From contig OV884012.1 in NCBI GenBank assembly GCA_930367205.1, positions 34,444,796-34,508,795 on the forward strand: a DNA stretch of 64,000 nucleotides, given 5' to 3'. A program made the translations under genes and the position numbers. The stretch comes from Acanthosoma haemorrhoidale. Lineage: Eukaryota > Arthropoda > Insecta > Hemiptera > Acanthosomatidae. The notes under the pieces are model-generated. The model did not search any database and was not told where the DNA came from. It worked only from the letters and a program-made list of their open reading frames with translations. Shown piece after piece: positions 25,430 through 37,187 of this stretch. Each line of letters begins with the position of its first letter. The first letter of the stretch is position 1.

Positions 25430-26850
25430 TAACCTGCGCTTAAATTGCATCTGAAAGCTCAGCGAACAATGTTTGGTTCATCATTACAACTATTGTCAAA
25501 GCAAGTTATTCTGTTGCCATGTTATCGGATAGTGAACTGGCGAAGGACTGTTCGGAACCCTACAAGAGCAAATTATTTTCAAGTATCAGTATTTTACTTG
25601 AAAACTATATGTCCTCGCATTGATGACATTTCAGTAATAGCTTTGCGAGATAAAATTAATCAATTCGAAGCATATTCTTTGGGATTTGATGAAAGTGCAG
25701 ATATCTCAGACACATCTCAACTTGTGATATTATTTTGCGGTGTGAATGATTCATTCTAAGTGACCGAACAAATGTGTTATTATTTAAAAGGTTCGACTAG
25801 AAGAAAAATTTTTTTTTTTCATGCGATTGAAAAATGTTTTGCCGAAAATAGCTTAAATATTTGGGCTCTTTCCGGATTAACAACATACGAAGCACTTGCT
25901 TGGGTAAGTAAAATTACTTATAGATAAGCTAGATTGTAGAGCGATTAAAACCAATGATATTTTTATTATTTACGACACATCAAAAAAATGTATACGCTCC
26001 AGTATTAACTATAAATCACGTTATGAACGTAGTTATACAGATAGTAAATTACATTTGTTCACATGCTCCTCAGTGCTGGCAATTCAAAGAATTCCTTAGT
26101 GAATTATCTTCTGAATATGGTGATACATTATATTTTACCAATGTTAGATTTTACCAAAGTCATGGAATCTGTTAAAAATAGATTTTTTTAATTTAAGGAA
26201 GGAAAGAGATATGTTTATGAACGAGAAACAAGAATCTATTCCTGAAGTGATTGGTTGTTATACCTATGTCTTTTCGAGAGTATAACAGAAAATCTTAATC
26301 AGCTAAATAAGGACTTGCAAGGGTAAGATAATTTAATAGCCGAAGTTATTGTTATTTGAGTGCATATTCAAGATAAAAATGCTAAACATTTACCGCTGTT
26401 AAATAAGTTCTCCAACCTAAGAATTTCTTGAAATATGCTGATGAAATAAAGAAACATTTGATAGTCGTTGTTTATTTTTTCAAAATGTTTGAAATGTCTT
26501 CATATCCATTACATGTTGACGTGAACAGTGTTCTTGAAAATCTGCTAATGGAGTTAATTGAGTTACAGTGCAACAATGAAACGAAACAATTTTTTGCGTC
26601 CACATCAAAAATTAATTTTTACAATACTTAGATTACAACTTAAGATATTTTGCACGAGTTGCAAGTGCTTTTAGACCCACATATTTTAGTGAAACATTTT
26701 TTTCGAAGATGAAATTTACAAAGAGTTTATGACAGGTTTTACTAACTTATGCCAATTTAGAAAACCAGCTAAGATGTGCTACGTCGAACATAAATATACA
26801 TTTACAAAAGTTAAGTGAAAGAAAGGATAAACAAATATCTTATTAATGAA
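25430..26850 (+). pseudogene. decayed hAT transposase (GTF2IRD2/ZBED5 type)
   Basis: Several plus-strand segments match one family in order. 25,445-25,756 gives CPRIDDISVIALRDKI and YSLGFDESADISDTSQL, with the first catalytic Asp in FDES, then VILFCGVND. About 25,954-26,165 gives NHVMNVVIQIVNYI and QFKEFLSELSSEYGDTLYF. About 26,670-26,820 gives RPTYFSETFFSKMKFTKSL, which resembles the hAT C-terminal dimerisation region, followed by ENQLRCATSNINIHLQKLS. Frameshifts and stops separate the segments, and the N-terminal BED-type finger was not seen. In working elements this enzyme cuts and pastes DNA flanked by short inverted repeats. This copy cannot encode a whole enzyme. Confidence 0.85.
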
Positions 26851-28065
26851 GATGCGAAAGTATATTATATTGAATCATAACGTAACAATAAAGTTGTATT
26901 CATTTTGTATTTGTATTACATTTTTTAAAATCATGTTTACCTGAAGTGTGGTTACGTTACACGTCATCAAAGGGGCCCGTGAAACCATTTGGGTTGGCCA
27001 GGCCTGTTGTAAGAGCTCCTATCCGGAAATCAGCAAGTCCTGGTTGGTTTTAGCCGCTGTATCACTGTATTTTTCATTTAATTATTAATATTTTATTTAT
27101 AATTTTTATTAGAATTTAAGTTCTGTAGGTATATGTTTATTGTTAGTTTTAACTTTATTTTTTTATTCTCGTCCCATTATTGACAAGAGCACTTGGTCAA
27201 ATATTTGTCGATGGTATCAAAAAGGCTTTCGGACATTAATTTACTATAGTTTTGAAACCCGTCATAGTCCGATGCATTACTACAATTTATAATATCTTGC
27301 CTATCATTTGTTAAATAATTATTCTCAACTATTTGCCAATTTTTCGAAACGAATATTTTAGGAAAAATACTGTCGCTCGTGACATCAAAAATTTACTTCT
27401 TTTATTTACTTTGTAGTCGCTTGACAAATATTATTACTGTACAGTGGGATGTTACAGGCTTTATAATGGCAAAATTTATATTAAATAATTATACACCCAC
27501 GAATTTATTTATGAATTTATTCAGTGATTACTATTAAATTTGTTAGTCCTTTATTATTTATCTAAATCTTTTGTTTCAGGTATGTATATCCTAATCCTGT
27601 GTCACAGTACCTGCCCGAGGTAATTTACAATTTTTATTTTTTTTAAAGGGATAGTATATAATGGATGGAATTACTATTTACTTCCGAAATTGTTTAGTTT
27701 TTGTAAACAACATTTGAAGTCAATATTCCCCTGTACATTACTATTTATAAATACATATTTGTTCAGAAATTTTCCATACAGTAACTATCCGATGTGGGAG
27801 TTTCCTAAGCGGGATTTAGAAAACAAAACCTTAATATTCTCCATATTACGTCACCTTATACAGGGGTTCGGCTCGTTGTATTAAAATTTGTATCATGTAT
27901 GTGTAGAACTACATCAAAAATAGATTTACCTACTGGTTTCTACCTCAATTCGTTTAGTCAAGACGTGATTTTTAAGGTACTTTATCCACGTTTCCGTATC
28001 GAGTGTTAAATTTCCTACAAGACTAATGTTCTTTTATTTTTGAAAATAACCCTTTAGAGTCCGCA
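26851..28065. other. intergenic, one weak exon candidate
   Basis: AT-rich and mostly featureless. A 40-bp stretch at 27,580-27,619 is bounded by a good acceptor (TTTTGTTTCAG) and a donor (GAG|GTAATT); it is listed separately. Confidence 0.5.
27580..27619 (+). other. possible isolated small exon
   Basis: Pyrimidine-rich tract and CAG before 27,580, and GTAATT directly after 27,619. One frame is open: a first base completing a codon, then YVYPNPVSQYLPE. The other two frames give a stop or a hydrophobic peptide. The composition is less AT-rich than its surroundings. No homologous protein was recognised, and a chance AG/GT pair is quite possible in this DNA. If real, it would belong to an unknown gene or to the distant 5' region of the downstream kinase gene. 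Confidence 0.15.
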
Positions 28066-28122
28066 TTACCTAATAAGGCAGATTGTAATTTTATCATAAT
28101 AAAGTTGTTTAATATATATAAA
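28066..28122 (+). mobile_element. LINE-A terminal tail, copy 7
   Basis: About 57 bp: GCATTACCTAATAAGGCAG, then ATTGTAATTTTATCATAATA with AAGTTGTT, followed by a TA-rich stretch and an eight-base A run. Only the extreme 3' end of LINE-A is present. It is the rightmost copy seen in the window. Confidence 0.75.
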
Positions 28123-30565
28123 AAAAAAGAGTCCGCTGCAGATCAAACTGAACTTTAACTTTTTCCTTTAAGTTACACCAGGATCTCAATGTTGAGTATA
28201 CAACTCGAAAGCTTTAAAAAAACTGAAGTTTTCCGCTACTTTGTAATTTTCCAGAATCGTTTAGTAAAAACTTGTTGAAATTAAACTTTTTCTACATTCG
28301 TTAAGTTTGAGCTGCTACTTTAGTTCCTAGGTAGTAATTTTGAAAATTAATGGGAAAGTAGTCAAAAGTTTAATTAAACGGGAAAACTGGGGTGGGAGCT
28401 CATTAAATTGTTCAACAATTTAAACCAGAAACTCACTTGACTTGATGAACTAGGACCAACTTGAGTTTTTGTGTTCTTAATTTCGTTTATTTATTGTAAC
28501 GATTTGTATAGCGCAATATACATGATAATAATTACCTTTGAATCAGGTCAATATGTATATTAAAAACTACACATTTACTCTAATTGTATAAATTAAAAGA
28601 TATTTATAATACAAAAAATAGTTATTTATTGAATAAAGGGATGAATGAGTAGGCCGTCCCTGTAGGACAGGACATTTTAACAATTAATGTTAAAAAAGTG
28701 TGTATGGTAGAAATAAAACAAAATGTTTCATGTAACGACGAGTCCTCGGATCAACTAGTGTAAAGAGAGTAACATCTGCCAGTGAGCTGATCCGTTGTAT
28801 GTTAGGTCACTGTCTATCACAAGGTGACGGGATGCTGATCATGTGTCAGGTGAAATCAGGCTTAGTAGAGACACAGGCTAACATAGGTGTATAGAGCTGT
28901 TTTTTTACCTGGTGATTACCTGCCGTGGGAAGAGTTACATTCCTCATCAGTATTGAAACTTTATCTTTACATATTCTTATTTAGCAGTGAAATGTACATT
29001 TCACTAGTTGATATGTGTCTTGACATTTAGCAAAGCCATAAGAATGCATAGCCTATATATTTTAACCATCGAGAGGCCCTTCAAATTTTTTTCTATGAAG
29101 TATTAAATATTTAAAAACTTTGACTGTACCTTTTTTTTTTTTGTATGCCTAATGCTTCTCAAGATATCAGCCGTTAAATTAAAATGTAGCATTCTTTAAC
29201 GTTTTGTTATTCCGCCATTTCTCAAAAACTAATATACCGAATCGAGTGAGACAAAACGTAGATGACAATGACTAGGGTCATGGGTAACATATGACGATCT
29301 GCGACACCGTAGACATTTAATGTAGATATATTTAAGTACGATTAACAGAAATATGAAATGTAGCAATTTCGTGGACTGGCAGATGCTAGTAAAACCAAAA
29401 TTTCGTCCAAACGGGCACAATCAGATAAATTTAAACTCATTCTCTCGTGCGTAACACGGTGGGGTTTTCAAGCCCTCATACGTCATTAGTTCTCAAGATC
29501 TCCCAGTTTAGAGTGAAAAGTGCATTGACTTCATGGCCAATTTTCAGTGTATAGATAAACATAAACAGCCAATGAAACAAATATTCTGGCTAAATCAGGA
29601 CTTGTATCCGGAACCTCCCGGGTGTACACAGATTTTTTTTCAGGAGGGGGGATTAATAAGAAGGCAGGTGAGCACCACTGGTTACTGCGGATCTATATAT
29701 TGTAATATTTAAAATTTGAAAACAGTTTTGGGTTCCGCATGCCCACACTAAGTGTCTATAATCGCCGAATTAGGCGTTATATAACTTCTATAAGTTTTTC
29801 TTTTTTTTAGAAGCATGAAAACTGATCAAAAAGATGTTATATACAGATGTATATATATATATATATATATATATTCGTGTGAAGATGACAGCAATACAAC
29901 AAATGGAACAGCTCTGTAGTTTACATTATTAGTATTTAATATGTGTTTGTTAATGTAGGCCCTTAAGTTATTAGTTAGTCTGGTTTATTTTATCAATACA
30001 TTGCTATGATGGTAGAGGATCGAATGTGGTAGTTTTCTTGAACACCTGTTCCGTAGAATACGTTTAATTTGTTTTACAATAACTCGCCCTAAAAAGCTTA
30101 TCAATTATTTATCCAATACTATTCGTCACCGATAACATAATAATTGTATCCGTTAGGCAGTTTTATATTTAACTGTAACTAGCTCGAAAACCCATTAGTA
30201 AAATCGTGTGATTTTCTTTTTCCAAAAAAAGAATTGGCATTGTAATCTATTTTTTACAGTGTTAGATGCTTCTGTTAATTAATCAACAGTCACGGGCCAT
30301 AAATGGTCTGGGCCTGCAGAGCGAACACCCTTACAAACGAAATTTATACTACTTACATGACGGTACGTTGGCGTTTGATGTAGTATTTTCATATAACCTC
30401 TGCCACGAAATGTATTCTTCTCTTGAAAATATCGAAGTCAAGTGTAATGCAGCGAACAATAAAGGGTTCCGTTATTATTTTGAAAATGATTTTCAATGGC
30501 AGTTGTAAGGACTTATGGTAACTGTAGCCTTCTATGGGCTAAGGTCGGAGCACATATCACATGCT
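28123..30565. other. intergenic, no gene recognised
   Basis: AT-rich; only short frames. The plus frame 30,266-30,508 (80 codons) directly precedes the LINE-C fragment but shows no retrotransposon motif of its own. A TA microsatellite is listed separately. Confidence 0.45.
29849..29874. repeat. TA dinucleotide microsatellite
   Basis: An uninterrupted run of about 13 alternating TA units. Confidence 0.9.
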
Positions 30566-30910
30566 CAATTTAATACCCTACTCATGGGAAAATATTTATT
30601 TGGATTTTGGGTCGCGTATGAGATAAGCGAAGGTGGTGAATGGAGAATCCGTTACGATAACGGGCTGAAAGTGTACTTGAAACTTCCATCGGTGGTTGAA
30701 GAAAGCTTAGTGAGAAAATATCAGTTCAGATGAGAGGACAATGCATGAAGCTCCTACCACAGGTTGAAGAATCAGAAGACGAGGACTAGTCTAAGGTGGA
30801 AGGTATCACTCATCGAGTAGTCAACTTTGCAGAATATCGACCAAGACTGGGACAGGTGAAGAACTCTGGTGAAAAAAGCGCTTGATCTTCGTGGTCAGAA
30901 TTCAACGGAG
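30566..30910 (+). pseudogene. LINE C-terminal fragment (LINE-C, copy 1)
   Basis: The frame open to 30,733 contains SEGGEWRIRYDNGLKVY and LPSVVEESLVRK, matching the segment after the reverse transcriptase of a common arthropod LINE type (EWRxRYNxEL). Continuing in shifted frames, KLLPQVEES and then LRWK and DWDR.RTLVKKALDLRG match the far C-terminus, where LRWKD and RDRWRxLVEKA are usual. Stops interrupt it and the reverse transcriptase core is absent. A second fragment of the same type lies at 44.0 kb. Confidence 0.65.
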
Positions 30911-33900
30911 TGAACGAGAACATAATTTTGATTGCCGTTTTAATAACTAAAATAAGTTATTGATCAGGACGACGAAATCTTTAATTTGGTACTAATATCT
31001 GTACGATAGATTTTTTTTAAGTGACTAATTACAATTAATAACACATCATCATGTTGTGTAGGGCTTCAACGGGTTACACAAAAATACCAGAACAGGGAGA
31101 CAGACATATTCGCGAACACATGAGATTGTCTGGTTGCGAAGAAAACGACACCTTAAAAAAAGAACTTGGCTACTTCAAAATACCCTCAGAAGCGAATACT
31201 CACTTGGAGACAGTATGCTAGTCTCTTGTTGAGTGCCGCTGCGTATCTTGGCTCACCTTGACCCTGAGCACAACTCAACAGTGAATTACTTTGTTTATCA
31301 ATTCCAAGCTGCCATATTTTATTGAATGTACAGTCCGCTTCAGCTCAGAAGAACTTGTGGTAAATAATGTTTTTTACGGCTATACACCAAACTAGAATAG
31401 TTGACATGCTCCTACCTAAACTTTTAGGACTGACGGGATTCTCCCCTCACACCACGTCAAACCTACCTCATGCTCTTCTAAGCTGCAACGTACTCTTATC
31501 ATTACCGCATCCTATATTTCTTACTGCCTTCTAAACCAATCCTAATTATGTATTTTCACAGCGTTTTCTAGTTCGGAGAAAACGTCAGTCAGCTTATATG
31601 CAAGATTTTTTATTTTTGTTTGGCAACGTTATGCTTGGAAAATTCTTTCTACTGCTTTTGGTGATCCTAATCCTCTACGTTCATTGAATTCAAATAAGTA
31701 GGGGCATAACTAAGTTTTTTATTTTGTCGTTTTAATAAAAAATAAGATAACTGGAATTCGGGTATAAGAAAACAATTTTTGGTACACCTTGGATACTCGG
31801 GTAGGTGATTTCGCTTTGATCGGGACAGTTCCTTGAGTTCGGGAGCTTATTTTATTTTGCGGTGGTCCACAGGAATAAACTTAGCATTTCTGACCCGACT
31901 AAAAACGATTGGCAACCTCTAGATAGCCTGTACAACTGGCAAACGGTTAATGTTACACCTCGGCAAAGGAACCCATTGTCATATGATATGCATCAGTAGG
32001 GCTGTAACTCGTACATCATCTCAGCAGGACCTAATCCTTCCGTCAAGTTATGTTTATATTTAATTTCAACGAACAGATATTATTTATTCAATTACTGGTC
32101 CAATTGGACGTTTGACAGTCTCTTCTGTGTGATTATTGATATAAATCCTAGTCGATCGATCTTAATTCGTTAAGGTGTATTCAATAGCCGCCCAGCCTAC
32201 GTTGTATACCTTTGGGTAACGACGTAATAACGGGAGGTATGGGAAAAATTCATAAACGTTGATAAAGTTAGGCTCTATTTTTTCCAATACTTCCAAGACA
32301 GCTTAATTATATTTCACGAATGATTAATTATACCTCTCATATGGTGTAGAGGTTAACAGTGTTTATGAACGACTGACATTGAGTAGCCAATCAAAATTAT
32401 TGCTGCCAGCTGCTAGACAGGACGATCTGTGAAAGAAGCTCTGTCCGCCTTCAGAGGCGAGCACAAATAGGAATGTCCATCTGCGTACAAGGTCGTTATG
32501 TTATAAGTCACTATTTTGTTTAAATGAACTTAATCCTCTACGAACATTTGATATGACGGGTGCTTAGGTTTGCAGTATGTCAGAAACATGTTATCTTAAC
32601 ATGTCTTTTATATCATAAATTATTATTATTTATATTATATTAGAAATTTATTACGTTTACACAACTGGTTCCTGGTTTCAGCCAATAAATAGAAATAATT
32701 TAATTATTATTAGAAAAGTAAACAGAGTTGAAGGGTAGAAGATTGAGTGGGGTATAGTGTAACAGAAAGGCAAAGTGCCCGCAAATAATCATTTATAATA
32801 ATCAACTATTATTGCACCAAGTGCAAGCAAATAATCAACCCCCTTAGCTGTTGACTTAATACCGTTACTTACTTGTTATTATACTGATTCATACAGCTAT
32901 AAATAAAATTAATTTTAATTAAGTTGCGTTTATTCAAAGAAGATGTGGATTAAACATCTTACAACATTTATTTATTTTATGTATATAATATATAGTTTAT
33001 AACAATATTTATTTATTTTATTAATATATAATGCTTTGCGTAAGTTTCCAAAACAAAGCGAAAAAATGTTTCCTATAAAAGGGATTGACTATGTCACCAA
33101 CCAAAAGGATTCGCTTAGAAATCGGGTGTTTAATTAAACCTAATCAACCGTTGTTCAGAGCATTTGCTGTCTCCATTTTAAAAATGACTCGGACAATTGA
33201 AAGTGTGTAGTCTGAATCAGAAAATTTTTTAAAAATAATCCAAGGATATCATCCAGCGTTTTTTTAATTTCCTATTGTATAGCTGTAAACTAAATCATTA
33301 GTAAGTCTAATTAACAAATGTTAGTAGTAGTAGTAGATCATCGCTTATGTCAATTTGGGTTACACTTTATTGGCGAGTGAGTAATACAGTAAGATAATGT
33401 GGAATTGTAAATATTTGAAGATTGTTACAACATTGTAATAATGCCGCTGATTTACTCGTGACATAAATATAAGATTACAGAATCGTGAAGTGTACATTTA
33501 CATGCCTTGGATGTTCATCTGTTTGGGCTAAAGCTCATATAATCGGATCGTCTGTCACGTCTACTGCATTTGAGGGATAAAATAAATATGATAATTTCGC
33601 ATGTAAGTTATATGTAACATCAATGTAAGTTACAACTGTGCACATCTAACAAATACGTTAGCTAACAAATAATATACCATGAATAATTGTGTACACTTTA
33701 GGTAAGGTTACTATGTGGTAACTCACAAAATATTTATAAGGACATTTCTATCCAATAGCTCAACTCATTATAAAGGATGATTTATAAAAAAAAAAAAAAA
33801 AAATAACGTTTAGACCTTGATGAGAAGTTCACATAAAAATAGAATATGGCATTTGTGCACGGGACTTATTCAGACTCATTTTTACCTAAACAGAAGAATT

Positions 33901-34164
33901 AATTGTGTTATTGTTACCTAATCCGTACTTCAGCAAGTCTGTACATTTTATTTAAAAAAAAAATAATATTTTCCAATTCGCTCCTGTTTTTAGACAGTTT
34001 TAATTACTAAGATTTTTTCAAATGAGTTTTTAGCTCTAAAATTGACTCCACCGTTACAGATCATCGCTCTAATTATGTTAATATTATAAATTAACATTAT
34101 AATTAACATTTGACATCCGGTGAACAAAAGAATGAACACGGTCGGTGGAGTCCTCCCACCCCTA
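30911..34164. other. intergenic, no gene recognised
   Basis: No frame of interest. GC-richer patches near 31,060-31,310 and 31,400-31,510 were not identified. A decayed TTTAATTTGGTAC motif at about 30,980 may be another trace of the TTTGATACCCT repeat. TTTATTTATTTTAT blocks are repeated near 32,970 and 33,007. An A run of about 20 bases lies at 33,787. Confidence 0.5.
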
Positions 34165-34208
34165 CCAATGAATTATTTCCCCAATGAATTATTTCCCCAA
34201 TGAATTAT
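34165..34208 (+). repeat. 16-bp tandem repeat, 2.75 copies
   Basis: The unit CCAATGAATTATTTCC starts at 34,165, 34,181 and 34,197; the third copy breaks off after CCAATGAATTAT. Confidence 0.9.
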
Positions 34209-37015
34209 GCCAGCCCTACACCTGTAATCAATACTATAGTTGTATGGTTCTTAACGAAAACAAACTAGCTACTATGTCAAGTAATTAAATGATTATTATA
34301 TGAAATTGATATTATTCGTTGTTTGTTGTATTTTTAAAAAAATTATTAGAATACTGAGAACAAAAGTTAGAATTATCAATTAAATATCTCACTTTTTATC
34401 ATTTAAATAATTAGCGTATTACAATGATTAGCAAATATATTCATAAGCAAAAAAAATTGTAGTGCTAAATAATTTAATGGCAAGCAAAATAAAATAACTA
34501 TTTTTTTTTAAAAATAATTTTTACAATATTGTCAATTTTATTCGTGCTATAAATCCCACTATTATTAATAATTACTAGTCACATTCCCGATCCTGCCAGT
34601 TATTTCTTGTTTAGGCAGCGTTTTAATAGTTTCTTTGGTCGTTAATTTCAATTTTTGTATTTATTTATTTTTTAAACAATTATTACTAAATGTAATAAAA
34701 ACCTATGAAGTGTTATCATAGTAGGATAAACGACACCTTTAATTGTATGACATATCAGGCATTTTATGGAAATAATTAGTTACAGATCTATTAAAACTTA
34801 GTAATTTGTGTTGGATTGATTGTTTTATTACTTTATTATTGTATTATTAGAAGTGTTTTATAGCTTAAAAAATGTTTATTCCTTTCTTGAAGTATGGCCA
34901 TCCGTGTATTAAAAAAAAATGTATCATCTGAAGTTCTTTATCTGGTTGGAAGAAAACGGTATATGCTCATATACGATTCTTAGCTTTTTACATGACGTCG
35001 ATAGATTTTTGCATTCGTCGTAAATTACTCCATAAATAATGGTCTGATACACGAATGATCGGAAATCCTCTCGATCTATTCAATTATTATCAGTCACGAA
35101 CTGAAGAGTGTGACCTTGAATAAGAATATTTATGAATTAAGGTGATAACGAAACCGTGTCTTAGTAGCGGCCTGGAGGTGGTAACTGTGATAGCTTGGCA
35201 ATAAACAGCAGGATCATTTAAATCCACTTTTCGAAGATTATTTGGATTAGGTTAAAAGATAAAGATTGTTACAGAAAATAAATTAATAAGTAATAATAAG
35301 GATTTATATTGAAAAAAATTGACTGGCCTCTAAAAATGCTGCTTTTATTAATATTGTAATGAGTTTTTTGAATGGAGGTTTTGTGAAATTTAGAGAAGTT
35401 TTTATTTATCTACAAAAATAATCGCAGGAAGCCTTTTTGGAATACTTTTTGATGTTCTGATTCGTCCTCGCCAAGGTTTGCACCTCGTTTCTGTGACTGA
35501 TCGCACTCGTTCCTTCGCCCAGTTTATATGAGGAAAAACATAATTTTTAACGGGCATTCCACCTGGATATAAACGAAGCTATAGAAGTAAAATGTAAAAT
35601 AAAAATTCCTTACACCATGTAATTAGTTATGTAAGATGTAATTGAAGATTTTTTTTATTGTATCGTTTTTTTTTAATCTTAATTCTAAAATACAATAAAA
35701 TCTTAAAATTCTTGAAAATTAATAGAAATGAATGCAATATTTCAACTATTGCAATGCAAATGCATTTTTTCGTAGTTTTCAAGACTTTGCAACTATATAA
35801 ATATCTTTGCATACCTAAATCAAAACGTCTGTTAACTGTTGTGTAACTGTTGGATGCAAAATGTATCAATTACTATTATGATTTACTGGGAAAGATATGA
35901 ATAACTATGTAAATCATTTTAATAATACGCATTTCATTATTTGATTACAGAAAATAATCCTCAATATGATCAAAAGTGTGATCCATAACAATTAACAGTG
36001 CACCAATTTTGTTTTTTGTTGAATCGGAGGAAGGCATCTACTTTGTAAAAAATCGAAGCAGGAACGCCTTTGTCATTATTATACCTGTCTTTGCAGTTAT
36101 TAAGTTACGACAACTTAAAACGTTCACACACAGGAAAGGCTTGTTAAAAAATTTAATTTCTTGTTTAGGGCTAACAAATAATATTAATAGTCGTATTGTC
36201 CCACTCAAGCAAAAATCTGCACCGAACGATACCACAAACCCTTGGATTGAAAATGAAGTTTTAAATGTGAACACAATCACGAGTATTAATAAAATACCAT
36301 TTGTTACACTAATGAATGTAAAATAAGGATTATCTAAATGTCTTATTCATAATTTAATTTTCCTTATTGTCAAACCGATAGATAGGATTTGTATCACGAC
36401 ACAGATCCAGAGTTCGGTTTATTATACTATACCTATGCTTATTATTATTAGATTATAACTTTTAATTTAAAACATGGATACATAGGATTAACCTCAGTTC
36501 TTGGCCAATGAGTTATTTTTTTTTTTTAAATAACTGCATAAATGTGTGTTAATTTCATATTTACTTTACTTCAGAACTTTGTGGATCTATCATCTCAAAT
36601 TGGGACCGCAAGCCACTACATGCTATTTTCAAAATTGAGACGATTTGATATAGAGAGGTGTTCCATACTGTTCGCGATTATTTGTTTGTTACCAATTATT
36701 TACTGGTCTATTCTCATGATTTGCCGAAACCGATTTGCCTGTGTAGCTGCTGCATATTCGAATCAATTGATGGAAGAACATTTTTGTAAGCTTAAAAATT
36801 TCAAAATACCAAAAATAAAATCTAAATTATAAATATGCACTGCCTGAAGAATGTCCTGCAGAAGTCTTGGCTTTTACGTTCGGTTGTTTTGAGGACTCCT
36901 AGCTTTTAAGTAGTGTGGTCGTTCCTTTTTTTATACATTTTCTGGAACTTTGTATACTTGTGGTACTCGTCCGCAGTATTGATATGTGAAGTTTGTTAGT
37001 GCAAATAAACTACGG
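34209..37015. other. intergenic, unidentified open frames
   Basis: Very AT-rich. Plus-strand frames at 36,009-36,326 (105 codons) and 36,542-36,832 (96 codons) are the longest. The second has a hydrophobic segment that could span a membrane (CSILFAIICLLPIIYWSILM). Neither resembles a known family, and each is preceded by AT-rich DNA. They may be chance frames; they are not called as genes. Confidence 0.35.
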
Positions 37016-37053
37016 TTCGCTGACATAGAATCGTCAACGATTGACTCAGCGAA
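37016..37053. repeat. nested inverted repeat (38-bp hairpin)
   Basis: TTCGCTGA (37,016-37,023) pairs with TCAGCGAA (37,046-37,053). Inside it AATCG (37,029-37,033) pairs with CGATT (37,038-37,042) around a TCAA loop. The outer and inner stems are separated by five unpaired bases on the left and three on the right. It lies 134 bp left of the 43-bp satellite. It could extrude as a cruciform or fold in RNA; a role is not shown. Confidence 0.7.
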
Positions 37054-37187
37054 CTAAATGATATTCTAGTTTCTCCGAGAACTTCATTTTAGCGAGTTGG
37101 CTGTGAAGTAATTTTAATAGGTTTTCTAACCACTACGTGGCACTAAGATTAAAATAAACTGTAATAAATTATATGCTAATTTGTTCC

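Noticed and set aside
28736..28800. Hammerhead ribozyme-like CGACGAGTCC
   Set aside because: The conserved CTGATGA and GAAA core pair is not present in the required arrangement.
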